The notes under the pieces were generated by a model. That model had not been told where the DNA came from. It did no database searches and was given only the letters and a program-made list of their open reading frames with translations. A program made the translations under genes and the position numbers. From an uncultured Geobacteraceae bacterium (GTDB lineage Bacteria; Desulfobacterota; Desulfuromonadia; Geobacterales; Pseudopelobacteraceae): a DNA stretch of 46,090 nucleotides. Position 1 is the stretch's first letter. Every line of letters starts with the position of its first letter. This document shows positions 1 through 8,484 of this stretch, piece by piece. The stretch is from assembly GCA_903862245.1 (NCBI GenBank), contig CAIOXL010000059.1, positions 1 through 46,090 of the forward strand, given 5' to 3'.

Positions 1-291
1 CTAAGGCAGCATAAATTCAAGTTGGTTTGACAATCAAATAACCGCCACACGACCCGCCTTTACGGCGGAAAGGTGGCGCTGTAACTCTAAAGTCCAGTCG
101 TTTCTACATACTGCAAAATTTGAAGATGTTTTTTTGCGGCCCACGATAGGGACAAGCAGAGAGTAGGATACACTACTACCATCAACAACGGGTACGGTGA
201 CTCCCGGCCAGGTGACTTTACTGGCACCTCATAAATCTTCTACACACAGTTCGACAGCGCTGCGTGTCCCGATCCGCCAACTATTGTACGG
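1..291. other. Intergenic region downstream of a glycosyltransferase operon; no gene seen
   Basis: No convincing coding region. At 43-78 there is a nested stem-loop: an outer 6-base stem (CGCCAC with GTGGCG) encloses an inner 5-base stem (CCGCC with GGCGG, loop TTTAC). A second small hairpin lies at 207-225 (GCCAG with CTGGC). Neither is followed by a T-run on either strand, so neither is a textbook terminator. They could be part of a palindromic repeat or a structured RNA. I do not recognise a known riboswitch here. Confidence 0.4.
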
Positions 292-1305
292 TCAGCGGGA
301 AAGTGCCGGAGTGGCACTGCGCCCCGTATTCCGCAGGGGAGTTCCGCCGCATCTGGTCCGGAGGTAGCGCAGTACGCCGGCGAATTGCGGGTAGACGACG
401 AAGGCGGCATGCAGGGAGTACAGCAGGGCGGTGTAACAAGTGATCTGGTAATTCCTCATAAGACGCGGGACCCGCAAAAGCGGCCTGACCGCCACCGCCA
501 GAGCCAGCAGAAAACCGGACAGCGGCCGCTGTAACAGCAGACCGGCGAACAGCAGCAGAAACGGGAGGAGCGCCGTAACGCTTACCCGCAGCAGCTCCCG
601 TGCCCAAAGCCTCTCCGGAGTGTTCACATGCCGCAGCCCGACCTCGGCGTAGGCGTGCCCGCTCCGGTAGGCGCGCTTCCAGTACTGGGCAAAGGTGGTC
701 ATATTCAGATCGTGCAGCGTCATCGGGGCGGCGATCCTCCAGATGATCCACCCGGAGCGCCGCAATCGGGCGCTGAAGTCCGGTTCCTCCCCGGCGATCA
801 GCAGGTCGTCAAAGCCGCCTTCCGCAACCAGCGGTTCCCGGCGCGCCAGAAAATCCCCGCCGAAATACCGGCAGGGACCCTGCTCGTAGTGCCACTCCAC
901 CGAAGCGATAACGTGATAGTTGTTTTTATCCGGCCAGCGTTCGCTCCGCTTGCCGCAGACCGCCACTGTTTTTTCATCGAACCGTTCCAGAGCTCTCTTC
1001 AGCCACTCCCTGTCCAGCAGGGTATCGGCATCCATAAACTGCACAAACGGCGCAGTGGCGGCAAACAGCCCGGCGTTTCTCCCCCGTCCCGGAGTGGGAT
1101 AGCGGTCATTCAGCTCTATCACCCGCACACCGGCTGCCAAGCCGATGGCAACGCTGTTGTCGTTTGAACCGCCGTCCACGAAGGTGAGGGTGAGCAGATC
1201 TTGCGGGTAATCGGCAGCACGGATGGAGGCGATGCAGTCGGCCAGGTATTTTTTTACATTAATGCCGATGATAACGATGTCTATGTTCGGAAAGGTCGGG
1301 GTCAT
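292..1305 (-). CDS. GT2 family glycosyltransferase with C-terminal membrane segments
   Basis: A 337-residue GT-A fold glycosyltransferase, probably transferring a sugar from a nucleotide-sugar donor during repeat-unit assembly on the cytoplasmic face of the inner membrane. The N-terminal domain (about 8-220) has the GT2 pattern: a DGGS nucleotide-binding motif near 44-47, a MDAD (DxD, metal-binding) motif near 91-94, and a GEEPDFSARL acceptor/catalytic segment near 170. A hydrophobic C-terminal part (about 240-320) has two or three likely membrane helices. It is the last gene of a five-gene minus-strand operon: its ATG overlaps the stop of the preceding gene in an ATGA, implying translational coupling. 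The substrate cannot be read from sequence. Confidence 0.85.
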   Translation of the reverse strand: MTPTFPNIDIVIIGINVKKYLADCIASIRAADYPQDLLTLTFVDGGSNDNSVAIGLAAGVRVIELNDRYPTPGRGRNAGLFAATAPFVQFMDADTLLDREWLKRALERFDEKTVAVCGKRSERWPDKNNYHVIASVEWHYEQGPCRYFGGDFLARREPLVAEGGFDDLLIAGEEPDFSARLRRSGWIIWRIAAPMTLHDLNMTTFAQYWKRAYRSGHAYAEVGLRHVNTPERLWARELLRVSVTALLPFLLLFAGLLLQRPLSGFLLALAVAVRPLLRVPRLMRNYQITCYTALLYSLHAAFVVYPQFAGVLRYLRTRCGGTPLRNTGRSATPALSR

Positions 1306-2945
1306 GAGGTCAGTGTGCCGGCATCGATCTCCGGCTTTTTCTTGGGAATGAGTTTGGCCGGTATTCCGGCGGCAATATGGTCGTCCGGCACGTCAACCAT
1401 AAGGACCGTATTGGCGCCTATGTCCACATTATTGCCGACAGTGATTCTTCCCAGCACCTTGGCGCCGGTACCGATGTTAACGTTATTGCCAAGCTGTGGT
1501 GCACAGGGGTCATCCACCCGTTTCAGCCCCACCGTAACGCCGTTGCGAATAATGCAGTCATCGCCGAATTTGGCAAAACCACTGACAATAATGTCGCCGA
1601 AATGGTCGATGCGGAAATTTTTCCCCACCGGCACTTCGCAGGGGAGCTCAACCCCGGTCAAAATCTGCACGACCTTAAAAAGAAATTTGTAGAGCAGTGA
1701 GAATGGCTTACGTACCAGACCGTTCGACAACGTGTAGCGCCACCGGCCGAAACGGTACACGAGCATCACCCAGAAGCCCTGGCGGCCCCAGTCGCCGAAG
1801 TGGGTGCGCAGATCCCGTTTGATGTTGCGCATCAGGTGGCGGTCCTCGTTGATGATCCGGTTTTGCAGCGCCTCTCGGGGAAGTCCGTCGGTCGTACTGT
1901 CGATCGGCGCATCAAGCGGAGATCGTCGTTCTGCCGGGGGAGCCGGCATCCCGTCACCGGCCAGCTCTTTTCCGTAGCCGTCATTTTTCAGCGTCGCCAT
2001 GATCAACTCCATCGTCTGAGCGGCATCCTCGCGCTTGGCACGCGCCTGACCGCCCCCTTTCAGTGAATTCCTCAGCCTGATGACACCTTTCCAGAACAGC
2101 TCCACCCCGGCGGCCAGCAGCACCTTCGGCAGGCCGTAGTTGGCCCGGTAATAACGAAATTCGCTCTGCACCCGCAGATAGGTCAACTGACGCCCCGCCT
2201 TCGTCACTTTACCGGTGGACTCGGAGCTCTGCCCCCCCAGATGGATACATTTGGAGTACGGATAGAAAACCACCGGCCAGCCGGCCCTGGCGGATTTGTT
2301 GCAGAATTCGATCTCCTCGTAATACAGGAAGTAGCGCCCCTCATTCAGCAGGCCGACAGCGTCGAACACTTCGCGGCGTACCAGAAAAAATGCCCCGGGA
2401 ACCCAGCCGACGATCTTTTCAGTGGAGTGATCCCACCAGCTGTAGTCCGGCCCCCCCAGCAGCGGAGAATGTTTGAATTTGTTGGCAATACCGGAAATAA
2501 CCAGAAACTTGGTCCAGGGGGAAGGGAGCATCCGCGCCGACGGCTGCAGTTTGTCGTCCTCTCCCACCAGCTTGACACCGAGGATGCCCCACTTCGGGTT
2601 TTCCTCCATCCCCTTCAGCGTGGTGAACAGGGTATCCGGAAAAAGGTAGGCATCCGAGTTGAGCAGCAGCAGAAAACGCCCGCGAGCCTGACGGATTCCC
2701 ACGTTGTTGCCGCCGGCAAAACCGAGATTCCTCTCCGTGCAGAGCAGGGTTGCCTGGGGAAATTCCGCAGCCACCATGGCCGCTGAATCATCACGGGAAG
2801 CGTTATCGACGACGATAACCTCCATATCCAGGCCGGTGCCGTACGCGTAAACCCTGCTCAGACACTCGCGGGTGACGTCGCGGGTATTGAAGCTGACAAC
2901 GATTACGGAGAGAAGCAGAGAGGGTGCATGGATTATTTCGCTCAT
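1302..2945 (-). CDS. Fusion of GT2 glycosyltransferase and serine-acetyltransferase-like left-handed beta-helix domain
   Basis: A 547-residue two-domain protein. Residues about 10-290 form a GT2 (rhamnosyltransferase-like) glycosyltransferase with VVDNAS near 45-50, an NSDAY (DxD-like) motif near 96-100 and a YYEEIEFCNKSARAGW acceptor segment near 208-223. A polar linker (about 295-360) leads to a C-terminal domain (about 385-535) like CysE-family acetyltransferases: the RIDH segment with His448, a VTVGL turn, hexapeptide repeats and the typical AAGIPAK ending. The expected role is sugar transfer plus O- or N-acetylation of the same repeat unit, both in the cytoplasm. The two activities are usually separate proteins. 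Four-base overlaps with both neighbours place it inside the operon. The GT2 call is firm; the acetyl acceptor is unknown. Confidence 0.85.
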   Translation of the reverse strand: MSEIIHAPSLLLSVIVVSFNTRDVTRECLSRVYAYGTGLDMEVIVVDNASRDDSAAMVAAEFPQATLLCTERNLGFAGGNNVGIRQARGRFLLLLNSDAYLFPDTLFTTLKGMEENPKWGILGVKLVGEDDKLQPSARMLPSPWTKFLVISGIANKFKHSPLLGGPDYSWWDHSTEKIVGWVPGAFFLVRREVFDAVGLLNEGRYFLYYEEIEFCNKSARAGWPVVFYPYSKCIHLGGQSSESTGKVTKAGRQLTYLRVQSEFRYYRANYGLPKVLLAAGVELFWKGVIRLRNSLKGGGQARAKREDAAQTMELIMATLKNDGYGKELAGDGMPAPPAERRSPLDAPIDSTTDGLPREALQNRIINEDRHLMRNIKRDLRTHFGDWGRQGFWVMLVYRFGRWRYTLSNGLVRKPFSLLYKFLFKVVQILTGVELPCEVPVGKNFRIDHFGDIIVSGFAKFGDDCIIRNGVTVGLKRVDDPCAPQLGNNVNIGTGAKVLGRITVGNNVDIGANTVLMVDVPDDHIAAGIPAKLIPKKKPEIDAGTLTS

Positions 2946-3859
2946 GGGTAGAGTCCCGCCGGCGGTGCCGGTATGTTCTCCAGCCGCGTGCCGATCTTCA
3001 GCTTTTCGAATTGCCAGGCGTGCAGCGATTCGCGGAAGCCGGGTTCTTCGTAGCGCGGCATTCCCTCCAGCATGGCCTTGAAATATCCGCAGATGATGCC
3101 GAGCCCGCCGATGATGAACGGCTTTTCCGCCATACGGTAAACGCCCATCGGTACGATATACACGGGGTGTGTTCCCATGAAATACTGTCCCCGTCCCCAG
3201 CGCATGCGGCCGTGCCAGATTCCCTGATGGGACGAGCCCATCAACCGTTTATGAATGATGGCCAGTTTCGGGGTGCGGACGCTGCGGGTGCGCCACCCGG
3301 TGATGCGGGCTTTGTGATAGGCGATGCCGTCCCAGTGTACCTGCCGCACAAAGCCGCCGATCGCTTCAAAACACTCCCGGCGGTAGAAGTTGACCATCCC
3401 GGCCACCATCTCGTCGCTGGCCCGTTCCTCCACCAGGCCACCGTCGGCCTCTATGAAAATCTTGCCGCTTGCCGAACCGAGCTGCGGATCCTTCTCAAAA
3501 TATTCGACCAGGGTGGAGAAGTACTCCGGACCTATCTCGATGTCGCCATCCATTTTGCAGATGTAATCGTACTCTTTGGTTTCGATCTGGTCGTAGCCGA
3601 AATAAAACGCCTCAACCACCCCCGGACCGACCGCCCGTACGCCGCGATCCTGACGCTTTATGACCCTGATCCAGGGATGCTCACGGGAGGCCCGCTCGGC
3701 AATGGCGTAAGTTTCATCGGTTGAACCGTCATCCACCAGCAGCCACTCAACCGGCTTCAGAGTCTGTGCCGCGAGACAGTCGATGGTTCCCTGGAGATAT
3801 TTTGCTTCGTCGCGCACCGGGGCGACGATGACGATACGCCTTCCTGCCGTTTCACTCAT
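2942..3859 (-). CDS. GT2 family glycosyltransferase
   Basis: A 305-residue glycosyltransferase with the N-terminal GT-A fold: VDDGSTDE near 42-49 for nucleotide binding and KMDGDIE with the DxD metal site near 103-109. The middle region runs through VNFYRRECFEAIGGF and RITGWRTRS, in the position of the acceptor site. Hydrophobic stretches towards the C-terminus (MAEKPFIIGGLGIICGYF) suggest monotopic membrane attachment. It overlaps both neighbours by four bases and should be translationally coupled. The likely role is addition of one sugar to the lipid-linked repeat unit; donor and linkage cannot be deduced. Confidence 0.85.
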   Translation of the reverse strand: MSETAGRRIVIVAPVRDEAKYLQGTIDCLAAQTLKPVEWLLVDDGSTDETYAIAERASREHPWIRVIKRQDRGVRAVGPGVVEAFYFGYDQIETKEYDYICKMDGDIEIGPEYFSTLVEYFEKDPQLGSASGKIFIEADGGLVEERASDEMVAGMVNFYRRECFEAIGGFVRQVHWDGIAYHKARITGWRTRSVRTPKLAIIHKRLMGSSHQGIWHGRMRWGRGQYFMGTHPVYIVPMGVYRMAEKPFIIGGLGIICGYFKAMLEGMPRYEEPGFRESLHAWQFEKLKIGTRLENIPAPPAGLYP

Positions 3860-5100
3860 GATTGTGATCCTGTCAAAATAGATTTGAATAACGTGGCCAG
3901 TATTTCTGCGTTTACCTGTTCCGAAAATTCTTCAGCAACCTTCCGCATGCCGCCTTCACTACAGCGGGAACGCAATTCGGATGAATCCAGCAATTTAGCC
4001 ATCGCCATGGACAAGGCACGGGGATCGGCCGGCGCTACGATCAGGCCGGAAACTTCATGTTCGACCAGTTCCGGTATGGCAGAAACCGTCGTGGAAATCA
4101 CCGGGACAGCGGCAGCCATGGCCTCCATCAGCGCCACGGGGATGCCGTCCATGTCTCCGTTTGAGTCGATGCGGCAGGGAAGCACGAATTGATTCAGCCT
4201 GGCAAGCCAGACCGGGACTGCGTCATTGGCAACCGGCCCGAGAAAGGAGATCAGTCCGCCGACCCCTTCCTGCTCTGCCTGTTTCAGCAGTGCCGCTTTC
4301 AGCGGGCCGTCCCCGGCGATCTCGACGAGGAAAACCTTCCCGCTCCTGGCCAGAATTCCGGCGGCGGCAATCAGGGTGTCAAAACCCTTTTTTTCAACCA
4401 GTCGGCCGAGGGAACCGATGACCGGCGGCGACTCTGGCACTTCGCCTCTCCTGCGATCAAACCGTCCACCGTCAACCCCGCAGCGCACGATGGCAATTTT
4501 AGCCCGGTCAGCCCCCTGCGAAACCAGAAACCGGCGGTTGTATTCCGAAATTGTCATGGCCCATGCTGCCCGGTCAACCTTCTCCTTCAGCAGCCAGCCC
4601 CGCTCGAACAGATCGTTGGCGTGGGAGGTAAAACTGAAGGTTATGCCGGCAAGTCGTGCCGCATACATGGCGATATCAGTGGGAACGTGAGCAAAGTGCA
4701 CATGCAGGTGCCGGCAGCCGTGCGCCTCCAGAATCCGGGCGAGCCGGGCGGCGGCCAGAAATCGGTAGAGCAGGCCGGCGGCGGCACGACTGAAAAACCC
4801 CAGCGTCGCCATGTCCCCCAGCAGCATGACTGCCGTGGCGACATAACGGAGCGGATGGCGCAGTTTGCAGGCCACCGCAGCAGCCAGGAAAGAGGCGGTC
4901 CCCAGCGGGTAGAGCAGGGTTGTTTCCGCCGCCAGCGCTCGGGCGCACTCCTCCGTTGCCGGAGATGCGGGGGGGTGCACGGAGAACGGCAGCACATCGA
5001 ACCCCTTTTCCCGCAGGGCAAGAATTTCATGGTAGACGAAAGTGGCGGACAGCGCCGGTATCTCCGGTGCCAGATAGGCGATACGCTCTTTCGTTTTCAT
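3856..5100 (-). CDS. GT4 family glycosyltransferase (colanic-acid-type)
   Basis: A 414-residue GT-B fold glycosyltransferase. The N-terminal Rossmann-like half (1-185) carries HVHFAHVPTDIAMYAARLAG, resembling colanic acid and amylovoran transferases. The C-terminal half has the GT4 signature: CGVDGGRFDRR, then IGSLGRLVEKKGFDTLI, and the donor-binding loop DGIPVALMEAM. In that loop the usual first Glu of the E-x7-E pair is Asp, a substitution tolerated in parts of the family. It overlaps both neighbouring genes by four bases. It is a retaining transferase by family membership; the sugar is unknown. Confidence 0.88.
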   Translation of the reverse strand: MKTKERIAYLAPEIPALSATFVYHEILALREKGFDVLPFSVHPPASPATEECARALAAETTLLYPLGTASFLAAAVACKLRHPLRYVATAVMLLGDMATLGFFSRAAAGLLYRFLAAARLARILEAHGCRHLHVHFAHVPTDIAMYAARLAGITFSFTSHANDLFERGWLLKEKVDRAAWAMTISEYNRRFLVSQGADRAKIAIVRCGVDGGRFDRRRGEVPESPPVIGSLGRLVEKKGFDTLIAAAGILARSGKVFLVEIAGDGPLKAALLKQAEQEGVGGLISFLGPVANDAVPVWLARLNQFVLPCRIDSNGDMDGIPVALMEAMAAAVPVISTTVSAIPELVEHEVSGLIVAPADPRALSMAMAKLLDSSELRSRCSEGGMRKVAEEFSEQVNAEILATLFKSILTGSQS

Positions 5101-5939
5101 GGCGTTCCTCCGGACCCGCTCCGCACCAGACGGGGAGGCTTATGGAAAGGGCGGTCGAGATCAATGGAGATGTCATCGTTCAGTATCAGGCCGCGGCGGT
5201 TCTTTCCCTCTCCGTACGCCCCCCAGTGGGCTTCGCACAGGCCGACTCCCCCAGGGCCCCACTCTTTTTCCGCCTCGGCGACCGGCCGGCCGTCCTGAAG
5301 CAGCAGGATACCGCCCGGGCCGACCTGAACGTCAATCTTCACCCATTGGCGCAGGGGAAATGGAATGGCGGAAATCCTCTTATAGACACCTTTTCCGAAA
5401 ACCGGGACATGGAACAGAACCAACCGGTCCTCCCCCTGCTCAAAGCCGAGGTTGACGCCGAACAGATCTTTCCACTCCAATTTGTTGCTGTAGGTGGCAA
5501 AGCTAAACCAGCCGCGCTCCGTTGACGGAGGCAGGTCTGCCCAGACGCTGAAGGAGGAACGGTAGCTTCCCCGGTAGCATTCCGGCAGCAACAGGGCCGG
5601 GTAGAGACGATGGCTGCCTCCGCCGGGGGGGCTGACGGCGGTTATTTCACCGCTCAGTACAGACCCGCGACCGGAGTCGGTGGGATCGGGGATAATCCTG
5701 AGCGTGCCGGTGGGGACTCCTCCCTCTCGCCACCAACTGTACTCCTCCAGGTTGCCGGTCTCGTGGCGCGCCTGCCAGTAGAGGCGCTCCGACCGGGTAG
5801 AGGCTGTGGTCTGGGCTTGATCCGGGGCGGAGGGGCGTACGCTCTGCGCGCCAAGATCACGGGTCACATCCTTAAAGGTCAACACCGTCAGAACAGTCAC
5901 TGCTGCCAGAATCACGAATTTTACTATTTTCATAGGCAT
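5097..5939 (-). CDS. Exported polysaccharide-lyase-like (heparin lyase I / concanavalin-like fold) protein
   Basis: First gene of the five-gene minus operon, 280 residues. An N-terminal hydrophobic segment (about 5-20, IVKFVILAAVTVLTVLTF) is a signal peptide or anchor. The body resembles the heparin-lyase-I-like jelly-roll family: an HETGNLEEYSWW opening near 58, a DPTDSGRGS segment, and later a jelly-roll strand rich in aromatic residues (WFSFATYSN). Such proteins bind or cleave acidic polysaccharide in the periplasm or outside the cell. I cannot identify a catalytic triad, so it may be a binding protein. In an EPS operon it could trim polymer or clear misrouted chains. ATG codons at 5939 and 5933 are both possible; a GGAAAAC stretch precedes the first. 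Confidence 0.65.
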   Translation of the reverse strand: MPMKIVKFVILAAVTVLTVLTFKDVTRDLGAQSVRPSAPDQAQTTASTRSERLYWQARHETGNLEEYSWWREGGVPTGTLRIIPDPTDSGRGSVLSGEITAVSPPGGGSHRLYPALLLPECYRGSYRSSFSVWADLPPSTERGWFSFATYSNKLEWKDLFGVNLGFEQGEDRLVLFHVPVFGKGVYKRISAIPFPLRQWVKIDVQVGPGGILLLQDGRPVAEAEKEWGPGGVGLCEAHWGAYGEGKNRRGLILNDDISIDLDRPFHKPPRLVRSGSGGTP

Positions 5940-6028
5940 GTTTTCCGGTGTGCGTAGTTTTCCGCATTCTTACCAGTTTTTTTGCGGTATGCAATCGCAA
6001 AAACAATATACGAAAAATCACATACAGG

Positions 6029-6056
6029 TTGCCATATTTTTAGTTCGTAGTATAGT
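6029..6056 (+). promoter_or_regulatory. Candidate sigma70-type promoter for the phosphatase/EPS operon
   Basis: TTGCCA (6029-6034), a 16-base spacer and TATAGT (6051-6056). The predicted transcription start, about 6062-6064, lies only a few bases before the ATG at 6066, and no Shine-Dalgarno sequence is visible (CTGAACCC precedes the ATG). If this promoter is used the transcript would be almost leaderless. It lies in the 126-base divergent gap 5940-6065, which must also hold the promoter for the minus-strand operon; I found no convincing minus-strand promoter there. Confidence 0.45.
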
Positions 6057-6065
6057 GCTGAACCC

Positions 6066-7262
6066 ATGAAGATCGTATATATCGACGACAAACCTGAAAT
6101 GCGCACACTATTGCACCGTTTCCTCACCGCCTGGGGATACGACGCTGTCGGTGCGGCTGACGGCGAAAACGGCTGGGAGCTGATCCGCACCGAACGTCCG
6201 GACATCGTCATTACCGACTGGATGATGCCGGAACTGGACGGGGTCAGCTTGTGCCGCCGCATCCGCTCTTCCGACATGCCGAACTACATTTACATCATAC
6301 TCCTTACCGCCCGCAACGTGACCGACGACCTGGTAACCGGCCTGGAGGCGGGAGCCGACGATTTTGTCAGCAAACCGTTTAACAAGCAGGAACTCAAAGC
6401 GCGCATCAACGCCGCCGCCCGCATCATCTCCCTGGAGCGCGCCCTGGAGGAGAAGAACCGCCAACTCAAGGAAACCTACGACATCATCAAAGAGGATCTT
6501 GAGGCGGCGGCCAGAATACAGCGAAGCCTGATTCCCCAGAAGATAGAGCAGTTTGGCGGAATAACTTTTGACTGGCTGTTCTGCCCTTCCCAGTTTGTGG
6601 CGGGCGACATTTTCAACATCCTGCGCATCGATGAGCATGCACTCGCGTTTTACCTGCTGGATGTGAGCGGCCACGGCATACCGGCAGCGCTGTTGTCCAC
6701 CACCCTCAGCCGGGTACTGACACCGTCGCCCAACTTTTCCGGGCCGATCCGCCGCCCGCTGGCAACCCCCCCCTTCTACAGTATTACCGCGCCGCGCGAC
6801 GTCGCGGCAGAGCTCAACGGGCGGTTCATGAGCGAAGGGGCTCACACCGAATATTTCACCATGGTGTACGGAACAATCGACATCGGTTCCGGAAGCGGCA
6901 CCCTGACCCAGGCCGGCCACCCCTCTCCAATCCACCAGGCTGCCGATGGCACGGTCCGGCTGATCGGCGACGGGGGCTTCCCGGTCGGCATGATACCGGA
7001 CGCCGAATATGATGAACACCCCTTCACCATTAAAGCCGGAGAGCGTCTGTTTATCTATTCCGACGGCATCACCGAATGTCGCGGGCCCGATGACACCATG
7101 TTCGGCATCGACCGGCTGCTGACAATAATCCGCGACGGCTACCGGTTGCCGCTGCGCGACCTGATGGCCGGCATCGAACGGGAACTGGCCCGGTTCCGTG
7201 GCGAAGCCCGGTTTGATGATGATATTTCGCTGCTGGCACTGGAACAAAGGAGGGGAGCATGA
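6066..7262 (+). CDS. Response regulator with PP2C-type (RsbU/SpoIIE-like) serine phosphatase output
   Basis: A 398-residue cytoplasmic signalling protein. Residues 1-120 are a receiver domain with acidic pair D7-D8, phosphoacceptor D51 (in TDWMMP), T81 and K103 (in SKPF). A coiled-coil linker (about 118-165, ending in DLEAAARIQRSLIPQ) joins it to a PP2C/SpoIIE phosphatase domain with the metal-binding segments AGDIFN, LLDVSGHGIPAALL, YSDGITE and FDDDISLL all present, so it should be active. Known relatives dephosphorylate STAS antagonists when their receiver is phosphorylated. The natural substrate here is the STAS protein encoded two genes downstream. A C8 tract occurs at 6766-6773. It overlaps the next gene by four bases. 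Confidence 0.92.
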   Translation: MKIVYIDDKPEMRTLLHRFLTAWGYDAVGAADGENGWELIRTERPDIVITDWMMPELDGVSLCRRIRSSDMPNYIYIILLTARNVTDDLVTGLEAGADDFVSKPFNKQELKARINAAARIISLERALEEKNRQLKETYDIIKEDLEAAARIQRSLIPQKIEQFGGITFDWLFCPSQFVAGDIFNILRIDEHALAFYLLDVSGHGIPAALLSTTLSRVLTPSPNFSGPIRRPLATPPFYSITAPRDVAAELNGRFMSEGAHTEYFTMVYGTIDIGSGSGTLTQAGHPSPIHQAADGTVRLIGDGGFPVGMIPDAEYDEHPFTIKAGERLFIYSDGITECRGPDDTMFGIDRLLTIIRDGYRLPLRDLMAGIERELARFRGEARFDDDISLLALEQRRGA

Positions 7263-8443
7263 AGGCCATGATTCTGGGAGCCGGCAAGGGCACCCGCGTC
7301 CGTCCCGTAACCTATACCGTACCAAAACCGATGATCAGTCTGGCTGGTAAACCGGTTCTGGAGTTTATCGTCGAGCACCTAGTTGCACAAGGGTTCAGCC
7401 AGATTGTCATAAACACCAGTTACATGGCGGATACGATCGAGGGCTACTTCCGCGATGGTTCCCGTTTCGGAGCAGACATCGCCTATTCCTTCGAAGGGAA
7501 GCTGGTGGATGGTGAACTGCAGGGCGAGGCGATCGGTTCTGCCGGTGGAATGAAAAAAGTTCAGGATTTTTCCGGTTTTTTTGATGACACGTTTGCGGTA
7601 TTATGCGGTGATGCCGTGATCGACGTTGATCTGCGCGCCGCCCTGGAGTTTCATCGAAGCAGGGGAGCGGTGGCAACCATTATCCTCAAGGAGGTGGAAC
7701 CGGACGAGGTATCGAGTTACGGCATCGTTCAACTGGGAGATGACGGCCGGATAGAGCGCTTCCAGGAAAAACCGACCCCGGAAGAAGCGGTCTCCCGGGT
7801 TGCCAATACCGGTATTTACCTGTTCGAGCCGGAAGTATTTTCTTTCATCCCTTCCGGTGTAGAATATGATATCGGCTCCCAGCTCTTTCCGGCCCTGGTG
7901 GCGGCCGGCGCGCCGCTGTACGGTATTGCACTCCCGTTTACCTGGCTCGATATCGGTAACGTACGTTCCTGGTGGGATGCCACCCGCTCTGTAGTTTCCG
8001 GAGAACTGGCCGGTTTCAAGCTGCCGGGGAGAGAGTTGCGTCCCGGTATATTCTGCGGCCTGAACTGCTCCATAGACTTCGATGCGGTGGAAATCGCGCC
8101 TCCGGTTCTGATCGGCGGCAGTGTCAGTGTCGGTGCCGGCGCCCGCATTATCGGCCCTGCCGTCATCGGTCCCGGCTCCGTGATTGAACCGGGCGCGGAC
8201 ATATCCGGCTGCATCATCGACAGCTACACCAGGGTCGGCGGGGTGGCCACGCTGGAGGACAAAATTATTTTTGGCAACCGCTGTATTTCGCCCGACGGCG
8301 TTTCAATCAGGATAGCAGACCATGACATCGGCTGGATTCTGGGTGATGCGCGGGAGCAGGGACCGCCCAACCCCGTTAATGAAACGTTGCAGGAACTGGC
8401 GAATGAGCTGCGGGATAAAAATGGGCCGCAGGTATTAATTTAA
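7259..8443 (+). CDS. NDP-sugar pyrophosphorylase (mannose-1-phosphate guanylyltransferase-like)
   Basis: A 394-residue sugar-1-phosphate nucleotidyltransferase with a left-handed beta-helix tail. The start shows the activation signature (GAGKGTRVRP, then VPKPM and AGKPVLE) and a GDAVIDVD metal-site segment near 117. The N-terminal catalytic domain covers about 1-235; hexapeptide repeats (PPVLIGGSVSVGAG, IIGPAVIGPGSVIEPG) cover about 260-345. It makes an activated sugar for the transferases. The GDP-mannose assignment is supported by the mannose-6-phosphate-isomerase-type cupin encoded nearby at 8834, but glucose or another sugar cannot be excluded. Its start overlaps the phosphatase stop, so the two are probably translated together. 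Confidence 0.85.
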   Translation: MKAMILGAGKGTRVRPVTYTVPKPMISLAGKPVLEFIVEHLVAQGFSQIVINTSYMADTIEGYFRDGSRFGADIAYSFEGKLVDGELQGEAIGSAGGMKKVQDFSGFFDDTFAVLCGDAVIDVDLRAALEFHRSRGAVATIILKEVEPDEVSSYGIVQLGDDGRIERFQEKPTPEEAVSRVANTGIYLFEPEVFSFIPSGVEYDIGSQLFPALVAAGAPLYGIALPFTWLDIGNVRSWWDATRSVVSGELAGFKLPGRELRPGIFCGLNCSIDFDAVEIAPPVLIGGSVSVGAGARIIGPAVIGPGSVIEPGADISGCIIDSYTRVGGVATLEDKIIFGNRCISPDGVSIRIADHDIGWILGDAREQGPPNPVNETLQELANELRDKNGPQVLI

Positions 8444-8484
8444 CCCGTTACGGGTATCAAGAGGAATCATAGGGAGGAACCAGC

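Noticed and set aside
1-130. Possible cyclic-di-GMP riboswitch in the first intergenic region
   Set aside because: Stem-loops are present but the conserved bases of the GEMM-I and GEMM-II motifs could not be matched on either strand.
281-751. Plus-strand-like and alternative-frame readings opposite the first glycosyltransferase
   Set aside because: The opposite frame has clear GT2 motifs; the alternatives are low-complexity Ala/Arg/Pro-rich shadows typical of high-GC DNA.
4189-5298. A 369-codon open frame opposite the GT4 gene
   Set aside because: Antisense shadow of a gene with full GT4 motifs, with no ribosome binding site or domain of its own.
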